Origin: Chlorocebus sabaeus
Lineage: Eukaryota > Chordata > Mammalia > Primates > Cercopithecidae
DNA: 64,000 bases
Direction: 5' to 3'
NCBI RefSeq assembly: GCF_047675955.1
Contig: NC_132911.1
Location: 77,285,133 to 77,349,132, forward strand
Numbering within the stretch: position 1 is the first letter of the stretch; every line of letters starts with the position of its first letter. Position numbers and translations under genes: made by a program. Below, piece by piece: positions 15,101-28,411 of this stretch. The notes under the pieces are model-generated. The model saw only the letters and a program-made list of their open reading frames with translations. It had not been told where the DNA came from and did no database searches.

Positions 15101-18100
15101 TAGAACTCTGCTCATTGGTGTGAGGATAGTGACTTGAGAAGGCTGGTATTGGTATGCCTATTTGAATCAAGCTCACATTGAATGTGTAACAGTCATTCTT
15201 ATTTAGCAGTGATCAGTCCTCAAAAAGAGGACCCCCATAGCAATTCTTTCCTTCCCTCTTAACCGTGTACCATTTCTATACCCTTTGGAAGCCTTTCCTC
15301 AGCCTGGCATAATTCTGTACAGCCTTCCAGTCTGCTGTGACACTTCTTCTTCCAGTGTTGTTCCATTACCAGTAGCTCTCCTAGGAACCTTCTCCTGGTC
15401 ACCAGTCAAGACTCAGTGATAGATTTGGGGTAGGTTCAAGTCAGCATAATCTACTGTGAAACACCCGGTACAAGACCATGGAAAATGAATGCACTGTCAT
15501 GCACTTTAACACTAGCAAAGAAATTATTCATGTGGGCTGTCTGTATCTGGGTGAGATGCAAAAACTTGAAAGATACCTCTCTTGGTCAGGGTGCAGTGAC
15601 TCAAGCCTGTAATCCGAACACTTTGGAAGGCCAAGGAGGGTGGATTGCTTGAACCTAGGAGTTCAAGACCAGGGTTGGCAACATGGTGAAACCCTGTCTC
15701 TACCAAAATACAAAAATTAGCTGGGCGTGGTGGCACGTACCTGTAGTCCCAGCTCCTCAGGAGGCTGAGGTAGGAGGATGCCTTGAGCCCAGGGGTCGTA
15801 GACTGCAGTGAGCTGAGATCGCAACACTGCACTCCATCTTGGGTGACGAGAGCCAGACTCTGTCTCAAGAAAAGGAAAAGAAAAATACCTCTCTGTACTC
15901 TACTTTGAAATATGGAAAGTTGGTCTCCATGCAAACCCATGTTTCCCTCAAAATACTAACATTGCTTTACTTGTTATTTTTTAAGAGGAACAGAATCTTA
16001 CCTTGCTATTTCTAAAAGCCAAAGTTTATCTGTAGATCCTTTTTGACCAAAGAGCTGCATTTGGCCTTTATACGTGAGCAGCAAATTGATCCCTGATTAA
16101 CCAAAAGGGGGAAGCAAAAGCATTTAACTCCAGGCCTTTTATATTCTGAAGAATTTTTGCATGGTAAAGGACTAAATCTGTCAAATAGCTAGTAGGTAAT
16201 TTACTTCTATTGATATGGTAGTCAGACAAGATAATTGGTAGTTAATTAATAGACCACTTAACTTAAAAGGTTTCACAGTTTTAAAATACTAATTACTGAA
16301 TTAAGCATTTATCTATATCCAAATGTCTAAAGTCTATTTAGTTAAAATCTATCCAGGAAAAGTAAAAGCCCACCAGCTAGATCTGAGTAATGTAGCACTT
16401 AAAGACATTAGTGCTGCGGTTGTACCTAATATCTCATGAATGGTCCCTAATCATTAATGTTTAGGTTCTTACGTGATTTACTGGTTTTTAATCTCACATA
16501 CTGCATTCCTCTGTTCTCTGGTTACAGAAACCTAGTTTTGTTCAAGGCTTCCTACATTCATTTCTAAAGTATTCATAAAAATATTTGGCCAGTATTTCTT
16601 CTTCCTTACCATAATAGGTGTAAGACTAAATAGTTTATAGAGAGTATTGATTTCCTATCTTAAGATAGCTACTGAACACTTGGAATTCATGGCCTATTTT
16701 TAAAAGTCTCCACTAGAACTGGTTTCTGTTATTAAATATATGTCATGTATAACAATGTTTGAACTTTAGAAGTACTTTCAATGTCTTAAACAGAGTTGTA
16801 AATTGACCTGGGGTCAATTTTATCTTATTCTTGTAGTCACAGTTGAAAACCGAATAAAACATCTCTTTTGATAGGAACTGCTTGGTACCTGGGACTGTAT
16901 ACCTGTATACACAAAATAGGATCACATGCTCATTGAACTTTGAGTTTTTCTGTATTTGATACATTACATGCTGGGCCCAAATCTGTTGCTACTAGAAATC
17001 AAAATCTGTGACATGATAAAATATCACTTTATGTAGCTGGTGTGAATAGGGAACCAGACGTTACATCAGATAAAAAGTTCTCCAACATCTTCAATATGTT
17101 CTAATCTGTGTCTGTTTTTCTGTTGTTTAAAAAATACTCCTAAATAACCAATGTCATTTCTCACCTAAATGAAGAAAACAGCAGCGCTCCCCTCGTTGCC
17201 AAATCCAGTGTGCAGCTTCGTCTTTCTACAGAATGTGACCCTCTTGACCATCTCCTTGAAACTCAAGTGCTTTAGCTTCCATGATAAGCCCACTTTGTCG
17301 TGCTTCTCTGTGTGCCTTCCGAATCCTTTTAGCCTCCCCACCTCCAACTTGTAATGACTGTTTAGTATTGTACGCTCAGACCTCTTCTCAGAACCTCCAT
17401 CTAGCTGGGTAATCTATTTCAGTGGCTTCAACTGTGATCTCTAGGATAGTTCCCAAGTTCACACAACTACCTTGACTGCACCACACATTCTCTTAAAGCA
17501 GCATATCCAAAACTGAACAAACTCCTCTTTGCTCTTTCTTGCATTCTGTGGTCACCAGACTTAGAAACATCAGCATTATCTTCACCTCTCCAGCCTGCAC
17601 TCATTCATTGGTCCCTAAATCCTGACCATTCTCTTGGGCCCTTGTGCTTTGATTGATCCCCCCTTTCCTTTCCTACTTCCTCCTGTGTGCCTCCATCACC
17701 TCTTGCGTGGACTCTTGAAAGTGCCTCTGATCTTCTTTTCCTGCGTTCACTTTTGGGTTTCCAACCTAGGGTTATCTAAGCAGCCTTGAGTTTGTTATCT
17801 GCCTGCTTAAAACCCTTATATGACCATATTGCTCACAGCGTGAAGTCCAGGCTCATTAGCATGGCATCCTGTGCCTTCCAAAGCTGATTTCCACCTGCTT
17901 TTCCAGGTCGACACCTATTTTATCCCCTCATCTACTGTAAACTTTAGATGGGCTGGACTCCTCACTGTGCCTGGAGAGAGCCTTGCACACACTTATGTTT
18001 CACACAAGAGCCTCTGCTTGGCTGTTCTGCCATTTGAGTCCTGTTTTACTTGAAAACGACAGAAGTTAAATAGTTCAGAAAAAAAAATCTGTCACTATTC

Positions 18101-21100
18101 CTGAGAAAAACAAATTCAAAATATTTTCATGTTCACTTAATATTTTTATATATTAAGGTGGCAGTCCCTGTAAAATAGTCATGAAATTCTCAGCTCAGGG
18201 AATGGCCCTTTCTTGTTTGATCATGGAGTGAGTTGTGCTATTTATCTCAATTCCTGGAAGGAAGCAAAGTTGGTATTTGTTGTTTTCTGCTTCATTATTT
18301 CTACATCCCAGGCTTTATCTATTATCTGCCCAAATAAAAATTAATCTCTAGGATATGTCAAAGTGGAAGCATTGTGTAGCCTGTGCTAATACTAACACTA
18401 ACACTGACTGAATAGCTTTCTCAAAAAGACTGAATGCAGAATGCCCCAGCAGAGTCCTTAGCCATTCGTTGCAGGATTGGGTCACTACGAACCCTATAGT
18501 TTAATACTTAACTGCTCTTACTCTGCTTATTCTCTTCTCTTACATTTGTTTTTACTCTGATCATGCTTCAGATTTTCGAGATCTTTGGCAAATTCTAGTG
18601 AATCGATTTTAGTAACTTGAATATATCTAAGCCATGACAATCTGAGAAAATTTAATAGCCTCACTTGAGAGTTAGAAGAATTTTAAGTAGGAAACCCTTT
18701 ACATTTAAGTTTTGTCTTGAGAAATATTAATAGCAAATTCATCTAAACTTTCTGCTTTAGTTCTTTCAGAAACTAAAATTAAGCCTGTTTCAATTATAAT
18801 AAGTAGTCTATTTGCATGTGTCTAATTCAGATATCTGCCTATATGGATGAATGTGCAGATGACATGCTATGTTTGCTTGCTGGCTTGTTTTCGTATGCTC
18901 AGTAATAAGTAGAAGACATTATTATGGTGGAGTTACAGCCACTGGACCTGGGAAAGTCCTAAATACCTGGGATGTTTTTGGACCCCCAAACTGTACTATG
19001 CTGAAGTTCCACTAGGGGGTGTACTGGCAGGGTGGATTTGTATCTTATTTCCTGCACATGGAACCAGTATTTTCCTGAGAGAAAGGGTCTTTTGTAACTA
19101 ATCTTTGGAGTATGACAAAATCTAATAGTCTTTAAGAAATAGAGAACTATTTCCTGCCTCAGCTGAATGGGTTAAGTTCAATGTTTTGAGCCTGTAACTC
19201 CAGAGATCAGATTAAAATGTGTTAATCTTTCTTATCAGAAGTCAGTATAGTAGTTAGGTATTCAAAGAACTAACACTTCTAGATTCTATCAACTGACCTA
19301 GAAGCTCCTTTAGGCTGAGACCCCATATAGACATAATTGGAAAATAACTCAGAAGATGGGGGTTTCTGATTCTTTCTAAAGCATACAGCTGGTCCCCATA
19401 ATAGGTAGCCTTCGGAAGCTTCCCTGTATTGTGGATTATCGTTCTGTTAAGATACCATTGTTCAGAGCCTAGGCTGGCAGAGCATGGCCTTGGGATTCAG
19501 TCACATTTGCCTCGACATACCTGGCTGGCTAGTTTCAGTCACCTGCATCCCTGGGTTTATACAGGTCTATGCCATCCCCACACCGGAGGGGATGTGAGGG
19601 GAGGCACACATTTTCATGTGGTCTGAAGGAATGCTAACATTTTTCACTTGAAGAGCTTCCCCAGTGTATTTCATTCTTGAATTTTTTTTTTTTTTGTCTT
19701 TTTTACTTTATTTGTCAATTCTCTTAAAACTGAAGTTCACACCTGTCAGGGACCATTTTCCTAAATGCTCTGAAACTAAAATGAAGTGAGCCACAGGGGG
19801 AAAAAAATGAATATCCTCTTGTAATCATCGTAAAACTTTCAACACTGCAGCAAATGCTGCTAGAATATTTAACAAGTAAGGGCAATTACTGCCACAACCT
19901 TGAGTGCTGTCAAATTAGCCCCTTACAATGACAAGCCATTTACAATGAATTCACATTTGGAAACAAAACATTACTTGGTCTGTGAAACTTTCAAAGATCA
20001 CACAAAAATGTGTGAAAGTGACAGTGGTGTTAACATTCTATTTTTTGGTTTGGAAAAAACCACAAGTGTTTCTTATATGCTGCTTGCATAAAATGTGAAT
20101 TTCTTGCCTTTCCTTCAAATAGGTTAGTACTGGAATTTTTGAATATTAACATGCTGCAGCTTATTAGTGTTATCCTAAACAATAGGGCTCAAAATAACAT
20201 AAGTGTTACTTACGTAAACACAGGGGTATTTTGAGGACAAATGAAACTTAAAATTCAAAGCCTGAGTTTTCCCACCTGTAAGTTGTAATTAACATACTGC
20301 CCCCTACTGATTTCTTAAGGCTTTTTTACATGGGCTAGTCCTACAGTCTCTTGGGAAAGAGAAGCATAAGGTGTAATGAATTATTTTTAAATGATTTCGT
20401 ATTGTATCTTTATTATATTTGCTGGACTATTAAAGTGTTGCAATTTTTATTTATAACAGTCATTTTTTGCCTATAGTAAAATGGGACTGAATAAGAAGAA
20501 TTAGAAAGGAGGTGGTGTTGGAAAGTTTTGTTGTTTCCCAGCGTCATCTGGGACTCGGGATGAAAGGGACTAGGCAGCTGAAGCAACTGCTTAGCAATGT
20601 TTTTGAGACTTCTTTTCTTAGGTCAGATACTGTGTTTTAACCGAAAGTATGGTCTGGCACTGCATGGAGGGCAGGGAGGACTGGGAGCCATACATAGTAA
20701 GAACCAGGACTTGCAGGAATTTGAGGAAACAGCCTAACCAAAAATAGATAGCACTTATAACAAAAATAGTCTGTAAATATATGCTTAATGAGCCTTGTGT
20801 ACATTTACTGAACTTTTTTATAGCACTTAAATTTACAAAGCCTTTTCATAAACACTTCTCTCATCTGAGTCTCACAGCAACTCTGAATTAAGTAGAGCCA
20901 CTATCCTCATGTTTATGGATGAGGAAACAAACCCAGAGAGGTGAAGGGACTTCCCTAAGGTCACTGCCAGGGAAGGAAGAAGCTAGGACCCAAACCCTCA
21001 GCCTAGGCTTCCAGGTTAAAGCCTGTACAAATACTTAGCTGTGGGCTACAAGTTCAAAGCTCCTGGTACAATAGGTAGATTTTCCTATGAGTCACTTATG

Positions 21101-24100
21101 GGTTTTGCCCTGTGGTATAAGAATTAGTCTTCAAATGTTGATTTTTTATTAGCATGGTTAGTTTAGCAATAACTGATTAACCCTAGCTTAATATCCCCAG
21201 AAAGCTTGCTCTGTAGATTAGACAAGCATGTAAAATTCAAGCCTGAAGAACCAATACTGTACTAGAATTTTATTACCAAAGCCCAACTTGCGTGTTTCTG
21301 GGCCTTTTCTGTACTTTTCCATAGCTTGTATTGGAGAGAGTTATTTCCTTGAGAATAGTGTAGTACATCCTTGGTCACCCAGCTTCCTTCTTTCTCTTCC
21401 TAGTTTGCATATCAGTATTGACAAACTGGACACAAAAAAGTCACGAATGGAATGGGCTCTTCTACAAGGACTGGCTGAACAAAGTTCTATTAACAATTGG
21501 TACCAAAATATCAGTTAAGCGTGGTTTTAGTTTAGTTCATTTTGTTAGCTTATCTCCTAACAAAATGTAAAACCTTTATTCTGTTATATAATATTCTTAT
21601 GGGATCAGAATTCCAGATAGCTTCATAAGCTTTGCCTTTGAAATGTTAATCATGAATTTTCAAAATTGTGCACTTTGGGCCACTGGTAGTGTCCAAACTT
21701 ATGGTCCAAGCATGTGATCTATAAAGGGGTAATTTTTCCCTGAATGAGGCTTACCAGAGTATAAAAGCCTCTATGGTTCACTTGTCCAAGATAAAGTTGG
21801 AAAGCCAGTGAGGGAAGTGCTGAGGATGATGGAGTCTACAGTCCCTGTCTTGAAAGATAAGCCTTCAAAGCCTCTGTGGATGTGGTGGGGAAGATTTGAA
21901 GTCTTTTAGGTTTCTTCTTTATGAACTTTGTTCTAATGGGATTGGGTGGCTTGCTCATGCTAAAAATGGATCCAAGGCAAATAGACATAGAGTCAGTCCA
22001 CAAAGTCCCATGGTCATTCATACCAGGGGCTCTTGGAGTTGATTTGAACCAGCCTTTACCTGATAAATGCTCAGGCTCACTCTAGAATCTTGTGCTTGGC
22101 TTGTGGTCCCAAGCAGCCGCAGCAGCACAACCTAACTACTGAGTCCGAGTCTGCATTTGCTTCAGAGCCCAGGTGATTCCTACGCGCATATGTGTCAAAG
22201 TTTGAAGAGGAACTGCTCTTCCCACCTTTTCAATATTTCATCTCCCCCCTACCCACACACACACACTTTTTTTTTTTTTCCTGAGCTAACCAGCCCTTTA
22301 GGAATCTTGTACCTAGCAAGATATCAGACTGCGTACTCTGGGGCCCACTCTGATCTAGGTTTATTTTTTAAATTTTGATTCAGGTCCAGTGTCTGAAAGG
22401 AAGAGTCCAGGTGCCCTTTAGCTCATGCTTCCTCTTGGTTGCTCTGCCCAGGGTGGAGTTTTCACAGCTGCCCTAAGCACCACAGCAGAAAGTCAGGGCC
22501 AGCCAGTGAAGAACTGTGTGGTGTTGCTGGATAATGGAAGGAATGGTGTCTCGTGTATATTTGTTGTCCTTAAAAGGAAGTTTTCTTTTTTCAGTTCTCA
22601 TAATTTAGTAATAATATTTTAGGTGGTTTAACCAGAGTTGTGATTGGTAAGTGATTGGTGTGATCTTCTATTACATTTCAATATTGTTCCTCTGTGAGGT
22701 AGCTAGAATATATCAGACTTGTTGGATCAGTATTATTGTCCTTAATTTCATGGTGGAGTGGTGGTTTGAAGTACAGAAACTGCAAGTGATGAAGTTTTGA
22801 GTCTATATTTAAGTTGTTGGCTTTTTTTTTTTTTTCCAATTTCCAGCCCCAAATATATTCCAAACCTAGGAAAATGTCATTACAATATGAGAATGAAAAC
22901 TTAAGGGAAAATCATCACTGGAGTATATGGGACTTCCTTTCCTAATGTACATGTTCTTTCTAGTGAGCAGTTCTCATGTGGGTGATTTTGCCCCCAGGGG
23001 ACATTGGTAACATCTGGAGACATTTTTCTTGTCAGACTGGTGGAGCTGCTACTGGCATCTAGTGGAGAGAGGTCAGGGATGCTGCTTAAACATCCTTCCA
23101 TGCATAGGGCAATCCTATGGCTTAAAATTACCCAGCCCCAAATGTAATGGTGCTGAGATTAAGAAACGCTGTTCTAGAGCACTGGTTCTCAAACTCAGCT
23201 ACAAATGGGAACCACCTGAGGGACGTTGCCTCCTGATGCCTGATTCTCCCATTGGAGATTCTAGTATAATTGGTCTGAGATGTGTCCTGAACACCAGGAG
23301 GAAAAGCTGCCTAGGTGATTCTAATGTAGCAAACCACTGATTTATAGGAAAGTTGCCATCTGCAATCTTTAAAATCCTTTAAGAGGTTCACAAATATTTA
23401 TTTTTGTTTTTTAACAATGCCTATCGCAATGTAGGTACCTCATAGACCCTAATATATGTTGAGTGAATTCTAAGTTCTAGCAGTGCATGTTTAAAAACAG
23501 AATAAGTTTTCAGCTGTAATCTCTTGAATATATTTACCCTTCATTTTGGTAAAGATTTTAATTTTTTTAAAGATTTCACAGTAAGCAAACTAGAAAGCAG
23601 GGAAGACTTTAAACTACTTACAATTAGAATTACAGGGGTTGATGATCATGGGCACATTGAGAGCCATGCTGTTGGAACAGGGGCTAGGAAGTCTGCCACT
23701 GCAGATGGCCGGAGCAGTGGCTAAGCTCACATGCATGTGTTTATGCGTCATGGAAGTAGTTAACTGGTCACTAGAGCAGAACCGAAGCCTCTGCCCTTTG
23801 GAAGATCTGTCTTTATTACAATTTCTGAGATGCAATTTGAGTTTGGGGCAAAGCAAAGAGATTAATTACAGCCTGTTGTTTGGCAAGCTATTTGGCTGCA
23901 ATTTTGTGGGTTATTTTCATTATTCCATAAAGAGTTATTAAATAGGGGGAGGGGCCTGATGCTTAAGGAGATCATTGAACACTCATTTGATCATCTAAGG
24001 CCCGGCAGGGAAAAGATCGGGGAAAACAGCATTTCAGAAACAGTGCTGAGCATTCATTGTTTAACACATTGAGCCTCCATGGACTCAAATAAAACACAGA

Positions 24101-27100
24101 AAAAGGATGATTGTTTCAAACAAATAATTTGTAATTTTTTAAGATAAGAGGCATACATTCAAGTTATGTTAAAAAGCACAGCCGTGACATCATAGAAATA
24201 CTCAATGAGATTTTTGCTGATCACTCAATGCCGGCCACTGCACTAATGGAGTTGATCCCTTATTGAGTCATTTACGAGAGTCTTAGGCAAATAATACCTC
24301 AGCGTGACCTCAGTATTTTGGGTGTGTGGTAAGAGTTGGAAAAATAATTGTTGAATATAAATCATAACATATTTGAGATGAAAAAACTTTGGAGATCTCC
24401 TCTTTTGTCTCACAAATGAGTTCAGTCAAGATCCAGAAAGGTCAAGTAACAAAAGGAAGATTAAGTAATGGGCAGTCAGGACCAAGTGGGTTTCTGGATT
24501 CCAAAGGCCAGTGTATTTTACAGACAAATTGAGTTTTAAGTCACCTTATTTCTGGTATTTCTGCATAGTGAACTCTAAAATGTAAGGGAATGTTGATATC
24601 TGAGTTGCTGCCTTGAGGTAAATTCATCCTATCCTTTAACAGTGGGAAGACAAGTTAATGAAGCATTTATTTTTGCTGAATAATTAATGGTGTCATCATC
24701 GAGGTGTTCATTTGAAAAGCCTGGCTCTTTTATTAGCTTCTTGGTTGCAGGGCAACTGTAGGAGTATTCTTGTGCATGTGCGTTGAGTACTAACTGCTGA
24801 TTCTGTTCAAATGTTACGCTAATCCCTGTGGCCTCACAATAATACATGTTTTTAAAAGGATAGATTTAACATTGGCGCAAATTTGACTATTATGACATGT
24901 TCTTTAGTCTCTCCTGTATTATCTAAAGAGTGAATGTTTTGTCTCAATGTGATAGAAATTAAGATGAACATTTTGTTAAGTCTGAGAGAGTAGTTCCAAG
25001 CTTAATATCTTGGGGCTCTGTTGCACAATTGGTCAGGAGACCTTTCTGTCTCTACAAACATACCCAAGTAGGAAAAAGAGGCTATTACGCAACAACATAT
25101 GCATGTTAGAATTTCTGTTGTCAGCTGCAGCTAGAATATTTAAAGTTGGTACTGCTAGCAAATACAGATGTAGGTTTTACTTCCTAATTAAAGATATACT
25201 TTTGTAATGAAGATTGTTTTTTTCAAATAATACTCTCTATGGTCAAAGTAAAATGTCTAAAGTTTGGTCAGTATACTTAATAAATAGATACCTTTAGAAG
25301 CACTTTAGCCATATTTTCCTTACCCAGGTGAACTGGTAGTATGTCACCATTTTACATTTTTGAACACACTAATGATGTATCCTGTTAACTTTAACACAGT
25401 TCACTGTATTTTAAGCACCTTCAGGCATGATAGGATGTATGGTCCCCTTTGGAAGTGAATGCCTATTCTTTCTTGGATGTTCAAATAAAAGATAAACACT
25501 TTAAAACAATTCTTTTTAAAAGATGGCTTTTTTGAATTGATCACAGGACAATGAATAAAACATTGTGAGGCTATAGGGACTAGTGGAACATTTCAGCAAC
25601 ATCAGCAGTTAGCACTTACCACATGCACAAGAATACTCCTACAGTTGCCCCGCAAAAGTTTGTGTTTTTGAATCATTTTCCAGGAACAGTGACTGAGTTC
25701 TCAGAGAAGAGCGCCACCAGATGTCATTTTAGCCTTGTAAATAAGCAGGAGAGTGTTCCTTTGTGATTCTGATAAAGATAAGGTAACTCTGGCAGCTGCA
25801 CAGGCAGAAGGGGTGGAACAGTAGAGGAAAGTTGCCCAACCATGTGATGGGTGCCGTAAGCATTTCCGGTCAGACGTTCTTTGTTCAGTGGAGTCTTGAT
25901 GGTGTTCTTTTTTATTCAAAGTTTATATCATGCTAATACTTGGAAATTCTGAAAAACCTTAAGCATACGTGAGAAAACTGTACTGGGCTGGTGGTGGTGA
26001 CCTTTCTCCCAGCGTTATATGATTTATGGTCCTCTTTGGAAATGAATGTCTACTCTCTTTCTTGGATTTCAAATAAGAGATAAACATTTCAAAACCATTC
26101 TTTTAAAAGATACCTTCTCTTGAATTGATCACAGGAAAGTCGTGTATGTGCACAAAAACAATGAGGCCCTCTCCTATGGTGAGAAATTAACTTTGCTTTT
26201 CTCTTAGTGCTCAGGAACCTAGAATTGCTTACAAATATGGAAAACACATTCTGTTGTACCTACACCTTTAAAATGTCATCAATCTCAGAATTTCAAAAGT
26301 CAGACTTTGCCGGATACCACATTTCTTCACATTGACTTTTGTTCCACTTTAGGCTAATTTGTCCTGACACTGCAGCTGCAGGCTCTGGGCTGCACAGTCT
26401 GTCATTAAGAGTACCAGTATTGGTCTGGAGAGTCAGAGCTGTTGGAAGTTAATTTGGCGTAAACTTTACTTTAAAAGATTTCTCGAGCTATGACATGTCA
26501 TGTCTATGTGCAGTTACTTACACGTCTGTTTAAGAAGTTCTTGCTTATATCACAAATGTGACCTTTACAGTTATCTTTCAACGTGCCCAGTGCTTTGAAG
26601 AGGAGCCCTGAGGAGCTAAGGAGATATTAGACTTGTTAAGCATGTTTCATAGGAATGTCAGTGTCTGTTTGAATGTCCTTCCTTTTTTTTTTTTTTTTTT
26701 TAAATCACACAGCAACCCCGTCAGCTGGTAGCAGATTATGATATTGGAATCTTGTGATCAAATTAATCATGGTAATCAAAGTTCTAGCTCCACACTTAAT
26801 AGACAAAGTCAGTTATTAAAAGTTTTCTCTTTTGCAGATAAGAAAATCCCTAGGCCCCTTCCAACTCTAAATTCTGTAGACTTCTTGGTTCACATATTGG
26901 TTACGGACTTCGAGACCCCCCCTAGATCAAGAGTCAACCATATTTTCCTGCGGGAGAACTTGATGTCTTCTTCTGTTTTTTAGACAGGCAAGAGGACACT
27001 GCAATACAGTGCAATTCTCTGACTTACAGTTAGCATCTAGCAAACCTTGCCAACCAGCATGGGCACCAGCTCACTCTGGAGACTGATCACATGTACTGCA

Positions 27101-28357
27101 TTTGGAGACCCCTTTACTAGATGATAACTCCTGATCTATCCATCCTTATAGCTGGTATAACTCAGCAGTCCTATTGGTCAGCAAATTATCTGTGCTGCCC
27201 TCTCAGATCCGCCCATGCCTCACAGGCATTAATTTATACTGAAGCCGTTTGGCTGTGTGTTTCAGATTTGCCCTTTATGTTCTTCTGACGACTCTTTGAG
27301 ACAAAGTTAAAGATTATGAACCTTAGCTTGAACTGACTGGTGTCATGGCAACTAGCACTTCACCTTTTGCTGGTCTCTACCTCATACATGCTACAATATT
27401 TGTGCACATTAATAATTCATTGCAAAGTGCCAGATTTCTTTGTGCTGTCAAGCAGTGTCAAGGACAGAATATGCTGTGCTATCTCAAATGTCATCTACCA
27501 GACTGTTGAGGGCAAGAGTAATTAGAAAAGAAAACTAGTCAGGTTACTTGGGAAAATTCCTGAAAATGTGATGCTTTCTAGTCACCCAACTATAGCATTT
27601 TTCTTGCAAAATATGGAATAGAATTCATGTTGATCAAATTGTTTAATAATGCGCCCCAGACATAAGGCAGGAGTTGGGAGTAATTGCTCGCCTCTATTCA
27701 GGCAGCAAAGGAAATGATTAACAGCCTTCGTGCTCAGTCACGTGTACTGAGCTCCAGCGGGAACCTGAGCACAGGCTTAAAAGAAACCCGAGTGGTCCTC
27801 ATGTGGGTGCTCCTACCCCAAGCCTGCCTTTGCCCGACACAGAGCAGAGCTGAGTAAATGTTTGACACCAGCTTTAGAAGCAAGCTGTCTGGGATCTCAG
27901 GCTGATTAGCAGCCCTAGATAGCTTTCTTCACCTCTCAGTTCCCACCGCGCAGCTCTTTGGTGGTTGTTGACGCTGTGAGTGGTTGTTATAGTAATTGCA
28001 GTGTTGCCTGTAATTAATGAGCCTTTCAAGTAAAGAATATGGATCTTTGTCTTAAAATGTAGAAAATGCAAAGATACGTTGGATTTAATTTATACAGAAG
28101 GCCAAATTTGTCCTTGATTAGGCAAAGAAATCACGTTTTAAACTGAACCTTGACCCACCTGTGCTTTACAAAACCAAACAATCTCCCTCTCAAAAGAAAG
28201 CTTCATATTACAACAAGCCAATCTGTGTCATACTTTACTCTTTAAAAGTGGAATGTATTTCCCCAAATGTTTATAGCCCACAATTGGAAAAGATTTTTTT
28301 CACATAGCCATATCTGGATTGTTTGGTTTCTCTTTCTCCCTTCTTCTCTCTTCCCGC

Positions 28358-28411
<54 letters not shown>

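Noticed and set aside
24629..24847. 72-codon minus-strand ORF with protein-like composition
   Set aside because: It overlaps the inverted repeat copy C, has no recognisable domain, and is too short to separate from chance.
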